DNA of 64,000 bases from Methanolinea sp. (GTDB lineage Archaea > Halobacteriota > Methanomicrobia > Methanomicrobiales > Methanospirillaceae): positions 558,001-622,000 of the forward strand of contig CP064971.1 in NCBI GenBank assembly GCA_016699325.1, in the 5' to 3' direction. The notes below the pieces were generated by a model, which was not told where the DNA came from, made no database searches, and was given only the letters and a program-made list of their open reading frames with translations. Of this stretch, positions 53,544-61,403 are shown piece by piece (position 1 is the stretch's first letter; each line of letters begins with the position of its first letter). Position numbers and translations under genes: made by a program.

Positions 53544-54515
53544 TTATCCGGTGCATATAAGTCGTGACAGCTCGTCTCTCACCGCCCGTGAGAAATCCCT
53601 TGTTCCCGCTGTCCCTCCCAGGTCACGGGTCATTATTCCCTTCCGGAGGACCACTTCGATAGCCTGGTCGATGAGTGCAGCGGATGGTTCGTCCTTCAGG
53701 TGGGCGAGGAGCATCGACCCGCTTCGCATCGCGGCAATGGGGTTTGCGAGATCGCGCCCTGCGATATCCGGTGCACTCCCGTGAACCGGTTCAAAGAGGG
53801 CATGGTTTTCTCCGATATTTCCACTTGGGAGGAGTCCGAGACCCCCCACCAGGTAGGCGGCTACATCAGACAGGATATCCCCGAACAGGTTCGTGGTAAC
53901 GATGATATCGTATTCTCCCGGATGGAGGAGCACATCGAGGCAGAGCGCGTCGATGTAACATTCCCTGACCTGCACCCCGGTCTTCTGGGCCACATCCATG
54001 CAGATATCCCGGAAAAAAACATCGGACCTGAGGATGTTTGCCTTGTGCCCGATTGTCAGGTTTCGTCGCCTGGAGGCGAGCATGCATGCGTAGCGGGAGA
54101 TCCGCTCGCTCCCTTTCCGTGTGATACACCTGACCGTGCAGGCGGTATCCTGTTCGATTTTCTCAACCCCCGAGTAGAGTCCCTCGGTGTTTTCCCGCAC
54201 GACGATCAAGTCCACCTGGGAACCCTTCACCGGCCTGACATTTGCGTACAAGTCGAGCTCTTTCCGGATCCTGACGATCACGCTCCGGTAATCCGGGGCA
54301 GGCGGGGTAGTGGTGGCCCCAAACAGGATGGCATCTGCGGTCCGCAGTGCTGCAATATCGTCATCGGTAATGGCATGCCCGGTGCGTTGCCATTTTCCGT
54401 ATCCCGCCTCGATCTCGAAGAACTCGATATCCGGCCGGAGCAGTGCCAGCATGTCACGGACAGGAGGAATAACTTCGTGGCCGATGCCATCTCCCTCGAC
54501 AACGGCAATCTTCAT
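53544..54515 (-). CDS. aksF: Homoisocitrate dehydrogenase of coenzyme B synthesis (AksF; LeuB family)
   Basis: 323 residues starting MKIAVVEGDGIGHEVIPPVR, the beta-decarboxylating dehydrogenase family, with ENTEGLYSGVE, the Arg/Lys/Asp metal-substrate residues in YIDALCLDVL and NLFGDILSDVAAYL, and GSAPDIAGRDLANP. Family members act on isopropylmalate, isocitrate or homoisocitrate. I call it AksF because its small hydratase partner (55312-55782) has the homoaconitase loop YLRT and AksA lacks the LeuA regulatory domain. It ends in 2-oxoadipate, 2-oxopimelate and 2-oxosuberate during chain growth. ATG 54515 overlaps the upstream stop by 4 bases. Last gene of the operon. Confidence 0.8.
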   Translation of the reverse strand: MKIAVVEGDGIGHEVIPPVRDMLALLRPDIEFFEIEAGYGKWQRTGHAITDDDIAALRTADAILFGATTTPPAPDYRSVIVRIRKELDLYANVRPVKGSQVDLIVVRENTEGLYSGVEKIEQDTACTVRCITRKGSERISRYACMLASRRRNLTIGHKANILRSDVFFRDICMDVAQKTGVQVRECYIDALCLDVLLHPGEYDIIVTTNLFGDILSDVAAYLVGGLGLLPSGNIGENHALFEPVHGSAPDIAGRDLANPIAAMRSGSMLLAHLKDEPSAALIDQAIEVVLRKGIMTRDLGGTAGTRDFSRAVRDELSRLICTG

Positions 54516-55315
54516 GGCCGTTCCCTCCATGCGGCCAGCAGGTTCTTTACCGCTGTAAAGATCTCGAACGGAGATGCCCCCCAGTGCACCACGGCCCCAA
54601 ACCTTCCCGCATACATCCCGATACCCTCCCGCTCCTTCCGGCAGCACCGGGTGATGAAGGGCTCCTCAGCGACCATGGACAGGGGACAGATATCGGTCAC
54701 CACAAACTCGTCTCGGTAACATTCCTTCAACAGTTCCCGGGCAGTCAGGCATCCGGCGACCCGTTCTCCCCCGAGAAGGAGATCCGCATCAAGCGTCTTT
54801 GGAAAGCCTGAAGCACGGCAAGGAAACACCTCGGCATCGATCTGGGAGATGTCCCTGAGGGTGTGCTCGAATACGACATCGAGCTCGGCAAACATCCCAG
54901 CCTCCTCGAGTTCCCGGATGGTTGCCGAGAGGCTTGGGCGGGGCGGGGTCACATCATACACGGACAGTGTCTGGAACTCCGCGAGATCGGGATCGAGGAC
55001 AAACGTGATGTGTTCATCACGGCCGGTGAATATCGTGCAGCGCGATCCCGTTTCACGCGCAAGCCGGACCAGTTCCGCACGGTCATGGAGCTGCACCTTT
55101 TCAGGGTACCACGACACCTCGCCATCTGTTGCAAGAACCCGGGCCCCTGCAACGGGCCTCATCAGGCATGTTTCCTCCGGGCCGGGGATAACCTCGAGAA
55201 TCTCATGACCACGTCCTGTTTCATGTATCAGGAACCGCGAGAGAAAGTAGACCTGGTCGCCACAGGGCTGGTTCGAGGCGTAGCCCACTTCCTTGCAGTG
55301 CCGGGGAAAGATCAT
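54512..55315 (-). CDS. Uncharacterised protein embedded in the coenzyme B operon
   Basis: 267 residues, soluble, starting MIFPRHCKEVGYASNQPCGD. Visible features are GHEILEVIPGPEETCLM, GEVSWYPEKVQLHDRAELVR, CTIFTGRDEHITFVLDPDL, TLDADLLLGGERVAGCLT and FVVTDICPLSMVAEEPF. It has several Cys but no CxxC set and no nucleotide-binding loop. I believe related proteins occur in methanogens and haloarchaea as a DUF, but I know no function. It overlaps aksE and aksF by 4 bases each, so it is made in step with them. It could act on an intermediate of coenzyme B synthesis or guard pool size; this is only inference from position. Confidence 0.8.
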   Translation of the reverse strand: MIFPRHCKEVGYASNQPCGDQVYFLSRFLIHETGRGHEILEVIPGPEETCLMRPVAGARVLATDGEVSWYPEKVQLHDRAELVRLARETGSRCTIFTGRDEHITFVLDPDLAEFQTLSVYDVTPPRPSLSATIRELEEAGMFAELDVVFEHTLRDISQIDAEVFPCRASGFPKTLDADLLLGGERVAGCLTARELLKECYRDEFVVTDICPLSMVAEEPFITRCCRKEREGIGMYAGRFGAVVHWGASPFEIFTAVKNLLAAWRERP

Positions 55316-55782
55316 CGCTTCTTCCTCCTGTGCTCGATAAGACCTCCGGACGCGAGGATCTCGAGCATATGTGGTGAAAGCGGAGAAATGTTTTTCGTGG
55401 TTCCTCCCGCAGTAACCGTTCCCGTGGAGAGATCGATGACCACCCGGTCTCCCTCCCGGCAGGGGAGTTCTGCCTGAGCGAGGGGAAGGCCAAGGTTGAT
55501 GGCATTTCTGAAAAATATCCGCGCAAACGAGGGGGCAATGATGCAGACCACCCCCGCTCCCTTGAGTGCCACTGCAGCCTGCTCCCTCGATGACCCGCAT
55601 CCGAAATTCTTCCCGGCGATGATCACCGAACCTTTCATCTTTCCTGCAAGGGAAGGGTCAAGGTCTTCAAACACACGTGCCGCCCAGATGCTCTGATCCT
55701 TTGTTCTCAGGTAGCGACCGGCGATAATGAGATCGGTGTCAACATCCGGCGGCAGGCATACAGCACGGCCCTCGATCCTCAT
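55312..55782 (-). CDS. aksE: Homoaconitase small subunit (AksE; LeuD family)
   Basis: 156 residues with the swivelling-domain pattern DVDTDLIIAGRYLRT (13-27) and NFGCGSSREQAAVALK. Arg26 and Thr27 form the YLRT loop that, in the methanogen homoaconitase from Methanocaldococcus, separates it from isopropylmalate isomerase (YLVY there). This is the best evidence that the operon makes coenzyme B and not leucine. With AksD it hydrates homoaconitate and longer analogues. It overlaps aksD and the next gene by 4 bases. Confidence 0.85.
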   Translation of the reverse strand: MRIEGRAVCLPPDVDTDLIIAGRYLRTKDQSIWAARVFEDLDPSLAGKMKGSVIIAGKNFGCGSSREQAAVALKGAGVVCIIAPSFARIFFRNAINLGLPLAQAELPCREGDRVVIDLSTGTVTAGGTTKNISPLSPHMLEILASGGLIEHRRKKR

Positions 55783-56993
55783 TCCTCACCTCCAGGGAGG
55801 GCGATCTCGCCGGCAAGGGCGCTGGCCGCGGCAGTCGAGACCGAGGACAGGTAGATCTCCCCTCCGACACCCATGCGGTTCCGGAAGTTCCGGTTTGCGG
55901 TAGAAAGGCAGACTTCCCCCTCACCGATAACCCCCATGTGGGCGCCCAGACACGGACCGCACCCGGGCGGGACTACTGTGCATCCGGCAGAGAGGATCAC
56001 CGCGAGGATACCAGTCATGGCAGCATCCTCGAGAATTTTCCTTGATGCAGGGGCAACGATGGTCCGCACCTTGACCTTCTTCCCCCGGACGATTGATGCA
56101 AACCTCGAGAGATCCTCGTACCTGCCGTTGGTACAGGTCCCCACGAAGACCTGATCGAGAGGGGTACCGGACAGGCTTGATACCGGGATAATGGTATCCA
56201 CCCTGGGAGGCACGGCAATGACAGGAACAATCTCCCCCATATCGATATCCAGCTCCCGTTTGTACCTGCAGGCAGGAGGGGGCTGGGTTTCTACGATCTT
56301 TCCAAAGGACTCGAGATACGCAACCGTTACTTTATCAGCGTAACACAGCCCGGTCTTTGCACCGGTTTCAACCGCCAGATTGCAGAGCGTCATGCGGGAG
56401 TCCATGGAGAGGTGCGTCACCCCTTCACCGATGAATTCGAGAGCCTGGTAGCTGGCACCATCCATCCCCAGGCGCGAGACATAGGTCAGGGCGAGATCCT
56501 TGGCCTCTGCATGCCCCGACAGACGGCCGGACAGGAAGAGGGCAATGGTCTCGGGAACCTTGAACCAGGTCGATCCGGAAGCCCAGATGACCGCCATATC
56601 CGTGGCACCCACTCCGGTTGCAAACGCCCCGAAGGCACCAAGCGTGCAGGTATGCGAATCTGCTCCAACGATTATCTCTCCGGGAAGGGCGGCTCCCTCC
56701 CCCATCAGCTGGTGACAGATCCCATCACCGATATCCGAGAAGTGCATCCCTGCGCCACGGGCAAACAGCCGCAGCTCGTGCTGGAGGTCAGCGGTGGTGG
56801 AGGTATTTGCCGGGACTATATGATCGAAGAGCACATAGTCCCTGCCCGGGCAGGCGATCGTACCGCTCTCCAGTGCCCGCCACGCCTCAAGGGTCAGCAC
56901 TCCAGTCCCGTCATGGACATAGGCCCGGTCCACCGGGCGGTCCACGTATTCGCCAGCTGGCGCCCCTAGGATACGTTCGGATAGGGTGGTCAT
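55779..56993 (-). CDS. aksD: Homoaconitase large subunit (AksD; LeuC family)
   Basis: 404 residues of the short archaeal aconitase-type large subunit. The [4Fe-4S] ligands appear as Cys in GTCTNGRYEDL and in GCTVVPPGCGPCLGAHMG; GADSHTCTLGAFGAFATGVG matches the conserved substrate loop. It forms a heterodimer with AksE. It starts 3 bases after the aksA stop with ATTGATT before the ATG, so translation is probably coupled. LeuC cannot be told from AksD by sequence alone; the call relies on the partner loop and context. Confidence 0.83.
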   Translation of the reverse strand: MTTLSERILGAPAGEYVDRPVDRAYVHDGTGVLTLEAWRALESGTIACPGRDYVLFDHIVPANTSTTADLQHELRLFARGAGMHFSDIGDGICHQLMGEGAALPGEIIVGADSHTCTLGAFGAFATGVGATDMAVIWASGSTWFKVPETIALFLSGRLSGHAEAKDLALTYVSRLGMDGASYQALEFIGEGVTHLSMDSRMTLCNLAVETGAKTGLCYADKVTVAYLESFGKIVETQPPPACRYKRELDIDMGEIVPVIAVPPRVDTIIPVSSLSGTPLDQVFVGTCTNGRYEDLSRFASIVRGKKVKVRTIVAPASRKILEDAAMTGILAVILSAGCTVVPPGCGPCLGAHMGVIGEGEVCLSTANRNFRNRMGVGGEIYLSSVSTAAASALAGEIALPGGEE

Positions 56994-56996
56994 TGA

Positions 56997-58121
56997 TTAT
57001 TTCTCCTTGCGGACATGCCGGATCAGGGCTGTAAGCGCCTCGGGAGTAATGCCGATCTTGCTTTCCCCAAGCTCCTTGACTTCATCAAGTATCGTGCAGA
57101 TCTGCTGGTCGTTCAAATGGTATCCAAGCGTTGCCACAATATGCTCCAGTGCTGTTTTCCCGGTATGCTTCCCGAGAATGAACCGGCGCTGCCCCCCGAC
57201 CATCTCGGGAAAGAAAAATTCGTAGGTCTGTGGATCTTCAAGAATGGCAGCGATGTGGATGCCGCTTTCATGCGAGAACGCATGTGCACCAACCACCGGT
57301 TTGGTCTTCTGGAGGGTGATTCCCGAGAACCGTTCGACCATTGCAGAGAGTTCGGTCAGGTGGGTGAGATCATAGCGGTCGATTCCGGCCTTCATTCTCA
57401 GCGCAACGAGGACTTCTTCAAGGGCTGCATTGCCTGCACGTTCTCCGATCCCATTCACTGTCGTGTGTAACTGGAATGCCCCTGCCTCAGCAGCGGTGAT
57501 GGTGTTTGCCGTGGCCAGGCCCATGTCGTTGTGGCAGTGCGCGCAGAGGGGTCGGCTCACACAAGCCACCAGGTCGCTCATGATGGCATACATCTCTGTC
57601 GGGACCAGGCACCCGACCGTATCTGCAAAGCTGAGGAGATCTGCTCCGCGCTGCTCACCGCTCCGGTAGAGTTCCTTGAGGAGATTGATATCGGTTCGTG
57701 AGGCATCTTCGGCGGCGAACCTGACCCGCAGGCCGTGGTCCCGGGCGAGATCGATCATGTCCAGGGCTTCGGAAAAGACCTGATCGCGAGGTTTCCGGTA
57801 CTTGTGGCGGATATGGAGGTCCGACGTAGCAATGAAGACGCTGATCATATCGACATCGCAGTCGATAGCAACTTCCACATCACCGGGCCTGGCACGGGCA
57901 AGGCAGCAGATGCGGGCTTCAAGGCCCATCCGCGCGATGCAGGAGACACACTTCTTTTCATAGGGCGATACAATAGGGAATCCGGCCTCGATGACATCGA
58001 TGCCGACAGCATCCAGCTTGTGGGCTATCTCCTGCTTTTCCTCGCAGGTGAACGACACCCCGGGGGTCTGCTCCCCATCCCTCAGTGTAACATCGCAGAT
58101 CTCAACATGCAATGGTTTCAT
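56997..58121 (-). CDS. aksA: Homocitrate synthase of coenzyme B synthesis (AksA)
   Basis: 374 residues, a DRE-TIM metallolyase: CDVTLRDGEQTPGVSFT (9-25), VIEAGFPIVSPYE, the metal-binding HCHNDMGLA and NGIGERAGNAALEEV, then SHESGIH. It ends soon after the catalytic part, with no C-terminal LeuA-type leucine-binding domain (LeuA has about 500 residues), which fits AksA. It condenses 2-oxoglutarate and longer 2-oxo acids with acetyl-CoA. ATG 58121 overlaps the TPP enzyme stop by 20 bases. Confidence 0.85.
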   Translation of the reverse strand: MKPLHVEICDVTLRDGEQTPGVSFTCEEKQEIAHKLDAVGIDVIEAGFPIVSPYEKKCVSCIARMGLEARICCLARARPGDVEVAIDCDVDMISVFIATSDLHIRHKYRKPRDQVFSEALDMIDLARDHGLRVRFAAEDASRTDINLLKELYRSGEQRGADLLSFADTVGCLVPTEMYAIMSDLVACVSRPLCAHCHNDMGLATANTITAAEAGAFQLHTTVNGIGERAGNAALEEVLVALRMKAGIDRYDLTHLTELSAMVERFSGITLQKTKPVVGAHAFSHESGIHIAAILEDPQTYEFFFPEMVGGQRRFILGKHTGKTALEHIVATLGYHLNDQQICTILDEVKELGESKIGITPEALTALIRHVRKEK

Positions 58122-59373
58122 GGTTCCTCCCCTCAGGGCATTGCCCTTCGACAATAACCGTCACCGGATCTACCGGTGGAACCAGCAGGCGGCCGAGCGC
58201 CTCGCGGTCCGAGGACCCCACCGTCACCGGATCTGCCCAGGATATGTACCGGGCAGGATCGGGCACTTCCTGTCCGCCGGTCATGCCCATGCACCGGTTG
58301 TTCAGGACAATGCAGAGCAACGGGATCTTCTTTTCATACACATCGATGAGACTCGGGATGCCGGAAGAAATGAGCCCGTAGTCACCGATCAGGGCAACCC
58401 CGGTACTTCGGGCGGCCACTCCTATTGCGGTTCCCAGGCCGTAGTTCGCGATACCGAGCCGGTAGGGCGGGTTCAGCACCAGAATCGAGCATCCCGCATC
58501 AGGTACGACCGTCATCCTGCGGGCATGCAGGATCTCGAACACCGGCAGAAACGGGCATCCCTGGCAGAAGGTCCGGTAGTATCCCCGCTCCCAGATGGTC
58601 TCGGGTACAGCAGCCGGTCCCGGAGGCTGGATGATGCTGTGTTCCCTGACAAACGGTCTCCCAATCTCCCGGATATCCTTGCACGACGCGAGATTCCGTG
58701 GCGGGGGGTAGACCGTCACCACCTGGGAGTCGCCATGAGCCGCTCCGATGCCCGCTACACCCCCGGAAAACCGGTTCAGCGGGTGGTCGCAGGACCAGGC
58801 AAACATCTCGTTGAAGAGTTCTGCCGAACGGGCAGCGCGTCCACGCATGGTCAGGTCAGCAGGGGCGAGAGTCCCGGACCGGTTTATCCGGGCAACGTCC
58901 CTTTGCTCTGCAGGGGAGAAAAGAAGCGCGGGAGTGGCCCGGAGAAGCGTCACCCGGGAGAACCGCTCCGATGCAGAGAATGCCACCTCGACGCTTTCCG
59001 AGCAGGTTTCGGCTCCCGGCTCAAGCACCGGGATCTGGGCGATCTCCCCGTAATACCGCGAATCCTGGGTAGTGGTTGACCCTTCAGCCTCTGGATCATC
59101 GCCGGCAACGATCACCACCCCGCTCCGGAGTCCTTGTGATGTTGCCTGGATGAGCGGATCTGCACAGGCGTTCAGGCCGGCATTCTTCATGATTACCGCA
59201 GCCCTCCTGCCCGAGAGCGAATCGCCAAAGGCGTATTCGAGTGCAACCTTCTCGCCCGTGACCGGTTCCGCACCCGTCACATGTGAAAGCCCGGTCACCG
59301 GGTAGCCGGGAACGGCATAGATCCGGTCGGCACAGGACTGTAGTGCCCGGGCCAGGACCTCGTAGCCGTTCAT
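58102..59373 (-). CDS. TPP-dependent enzyme, IorA-like but without ferredoxin domain
   Basis: 423 residues. The N-terminal Pyr-type domain (1-160) has EKVALEYAFGDSLSGRRAAV and MKNAGLNACADPL, as in indolepyruvate:ferredoxin oxidoreductase alpha. The C-terminal PP-type domain has CQGCPF, GIANYGLGTAIG and GDYGLISSGIPSLID with NNRCMGMTGGQ, the Mg-TPP site. IorA has about 600 residues and ends in two 4Fe-4S motifs; these are absent, and no IorB lies nearby, so simple decarboxylation is more likely than oxidative. Its position between a radical SAM gene and aksA makes it a candidate for the unassigned 2-oxosuberate decarboxylase. It overlaps neighbours by 4 and 20 bases. Confidence 0.82.
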   Translation of the reverse strand: MNGYEVLARALQSCADRIYAVPGYPVTGLSHVTGAEPVTGEKVALEYAFGDSLSGRRAAVIMKNAGLNACADPLIQATSQGLRSGVVIVAGDDPEAEGSTTTQDSRYYGEIAQIPVLEPGAETCSESVEVAFSASERFSRVTLLRATPALLFSPAEQRDVARINRSGTLAPADLTMRGRAARSAELFNEMFAWSCDHPLNRFSGGVAGIGAAHGDSQVVTVYPPPRNLASCKDIREIGRPFVREHSIIQPPGPAAVPETIWERGYYRTFCQGCPFLPVFEILHARRMTVVPDAGCSILVLNPPYRLGIANYGLGTAIGVAARSTGVALIGDYGLISSGIPSLIDVYEKKIPLLCIVLNNRCMGMTGGQEVPDPARYISWADPVTVGSSDREALGRLLVPPVDPVTVIVEGQCPEGRNHETIAC

Positions 59374-60344
59374 AGCGGCCCGTCCCTCCCGGGAACCAGG
59401 TCGCAACCGGTACACGCAGGGCACATGGTTAGAGCATTACAGGGATCAAGGCCTGCACTTCGGAGGTGCCTGGCGTGGATAGCGTATACTCTGAGGAGCC
59501 TGTCGGCAGTCGGACGGGCGTAATGGCCCAGTTCACCGGCAGGGTTCAGAGGACGGACAACGGGGATAATACCCTCACTGCAGAGTGCGGCGATACATGC
59601 TTCCACGTCCCTGTCATCCTCGCCAAGACCGATGATCAGGTTCGAAAAGACATGCCCTTTGCCGAACAGGCTCACCGAACGGCGAAGCGCCCGCCAGACC
59701 GTGTCCCAGTCAAGGCCAGGGCACATGGTGCTGAAAAGATCCGCGGTAGCCGTCTCGATGTTGAACTTCACTTCTGCAACCCCTAGGTCATGGAGCCGGT
59801 CAGCAGTGGATTCGCCCGGAAAGATTGAGACCCCGATTGGGACTCCAAAACGTTTAATCCGTCTGATTATGGCAAGAACGTACTCCTCTTCCTCCTCCTT
59901 GCCGGTCAGCACTCCGCTGGTGAGCGAGATTGCGTCGATCCGATCTGCCACCGAACCAATCATCTCTTCGATCTGCTCTGGGGTCTTCCTTCCTGCAGAG
60001 AGGATTGGCACTTCGCAATACCGACACCGGTAGATACATCCACTGGTCACGGTGATGTAGGCCTGGCGCGGGCAGTGAAGGGCTACCGGTTCGATATACC
60101 CCTCGAGCGTGAGACCGGCATGCCTGAGGACGGCCCTGCCGCCACCCCTGTGCTCAACCTCAACCGGGCTCCGGGGGTCGATGGTGAGCCGGACTATTCC
60201 CGATGCAGTGGAGAAGAAGATGGATCCGCCGCTCCCTGCACCGGGACCTGCAGTCGACCGTTCGATATACGGTTCTCCTGCTTTGCCGGTGAACCGGGCA
60301 GTCCCTTCTGCGAGCAGTTGTGCCTTCAGCCTGAGCCAGTCCAC
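59370..60344 (-). CDS. Radical SAM protein with extra C-terminal Cys cluster
   Basis: 324 residues. The radical SAM motif SGCIYRCRYCEVP gives Cys103, 107 and 110. An N-terminal region of about 90 residues precedes it, and the barrel follows with SLTSGVLTG, KFNIETAT and NLIIGLGEDD. The tail has Cys302, 308, 311 and 314 (NALTMCPACTGCDL), which may hold a second iron-sulfur cluster, as in radical SAM enzymes that insert sulfur or transfer electrons. I do not know a characterised member. The gene is locked between methanogenesis marker 11 (19-base overlap) and the TPP enzyme (4-base overlap), so a methanogen cofactor or Mcr-related role is likely. Confidence 0.82.
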   Translation of the reverse strand: MDWLRLKAQLLAEGTARFTGKAGEPYIERSTAGPGAGSGGSIFFSTASGIVRLTIDPRSPVEVEHRGGGRAVLRHAGLTLEGYIEPVALHCPRQAYITVTSGCIYRCRYCEVPILSAGRKTPEQIEEMIGSVADRIDAISLTSGVLTGKEEEEEYVLAIIRRIKRFGVPIGVSIFPGESTADRLHDLGVAEVKFNIETATADLFSTMCPGLDWDTVWRALRRSVSLFGKGHVFSNLIIGLGEDDRDVEACIAALCSEGIIPVVRPLNPAGELGHYARPTADRLLRVYAIHARHLRSAGLDPCNALTMCPACTGCDLVPGRDGPL

Positions 60345-61273
60345 AACGAGAGCGCCTCCTCATAGCTGGTAAAGAATGGCAGGGCTGCAACAGCACCGAT
60401 GATCCCTCTCCCTTCCAGGATAAGATCGAGACTTCCATCGGCGATCCTTGGGATAAGGTCACGGCGGACCTCTCCGCGCTTGACCAGGCGGCCGAACTGA
60501 AGGAGGGGGATGGGGTCAAACCCGGTGAAAACTGCCATCCCGGTATCATCGGAAAGCGTGTATCGTTCAAGGAGATCCCGGTAGCGTTCGACCAGGATCC
60601 CGGGCTCGGATGAAGCAAACTCGACCACGATGCTCACACAGTTCTTGGTCCGGTACGGAACCGGGAAGAGCTGGACAATGGTGTGGGAAAGGTAGCGCGA
60701 TGCATCGTCCTCAACCGCCCGGGCGATGTTGTGCGTGAGGGTCCACGTCGCTCCCTCATCAGGCGTATCGGTATCATCAACCCCGATCAGGACCCGTTGC
60801 CTCCGCGGAAGCCACACCGTTGAGCCGGCCTTTTTCCCACCGCCCGCGGGATCGGAACGGCACCGGGTAACACCCCCCGCAAAGGACCGGCAGCTTGCCG
60901 CCCCGACACCACCTCCGCCAATTCCTACGTAGGAGATCTCGATTTCGTCATCCTGGACCGCAGCTCCGCATATTCCCGCAGGGAACTTCGAGCCCTGGAG
61001 ATCTAGGTCAGCCTGGCCGGGATGCAGCAGGTACCGCATGGTGGGGCCGCAGTTCCGTACCGATCGGACCACAGGGCTCTGCGCGTAATGATGCTTTGAC
61101 CACATCGCACCACCGAGGCAGTCAAAGAACTCGATCAGTTCTATGGCGCGGCCATTCTCATCGGTCACAGCCACGATGCCGGGATACTGGATGATATAAG
61201 GATCCCCGGGGATGTCTCCGCGATTTACTGGACCGGATCCTGGTATGAGCCGCTCTGCAGTTCTGTCTGGCAT
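60326..61273 (-). CDS. mmp11: Methanogenesis marker protein 11
   Basis: 315 residues. Landmarks are FFDCLGGAMWSKHHYAQSP (about 50-68), YVGIGGGGVGAASCR (115-129) and VDDTDTPDEGATWT (165-178), the last resembling the ATP-binding VDDTD motif of TiaS-like proteins. This is the pattern of methanogenesis marker 11, a protein found in methanogens and not assigned a reaction. It is the first gene of the eight-gene operon, with a TATA box about 85 bases upstream. The 130-base gap to ftr holds the terminator of ftr. Confidence 0.83.
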   Translation of the reverse strand: MPDRTAERLIPGSGPVNRGDIPGDPYIIQYPGIVAVTDENGRAIELIEFFDCLGGAMWSKHHYAQSPVVRSVRNCGPTMRYLLHPGQADLDLQGSKFPAGICGAAVQDDEIEISYVGIGGGGVGAASCRSFAGGVTRCRSDPAGGGKKAGSTVWLPRRQRVLIGVDDTDTPDEGATWTLTHNIARAVEDDASRYLSHTIVQLFPVPYRTKNCVSIVVEFASSEPGILVERYRDLLERYTLSDDTGMAVFTGFDPIPLLQFGRLVKRGEVRRDLIPRIADGSLDLILEGRGIIGAVAALPFFTSYEEALSLWTGSG

Positions 61274-61356
61274 GGATGATGGCTCCCGGAAAGATGGATG
61301 GCCGAATTCCGGATTTTGTTGCCGAAAATCTCGTTAACAAAATAATCGTAGGCGGG

Positions 61357-61365
61357 ATATTTAAG
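61357..61365 (-). promoter_or_regulatory. TATA box of the coenzyme B operon
   Basis: Minus strand CTTAAATAT, 84-92 bases before the marker-11 ATG. It lies after the ftr terminator, so the operon would have its own promoter with a leader of about 55 bases. Confidence 0.45.
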
Positions 61366-61379
61366 CAGATCGTTTGAGG

Positions 61380-61392
61380 TGAGGAAAAAAAA
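61380..61392 (-). terminator. Terminator after ftr
   Basis: Eight A on the plus strand (61385-61392) make a T-run on the minus strand 12-19 bases beyond the ftr stop. Confidence 0.5.
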
Positions 61393-61403
61393 GGGAGAGA
61401 TAA

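Noticed and set aside
53544..58121. Leucine operon (leuABCD)
   Set aside because: The small hydratase subunit has YLRT and the synthase lacks the LeuA regulatory domain, so coenzyme B synthesis fits better. Leucine genes are expected elsewhere.
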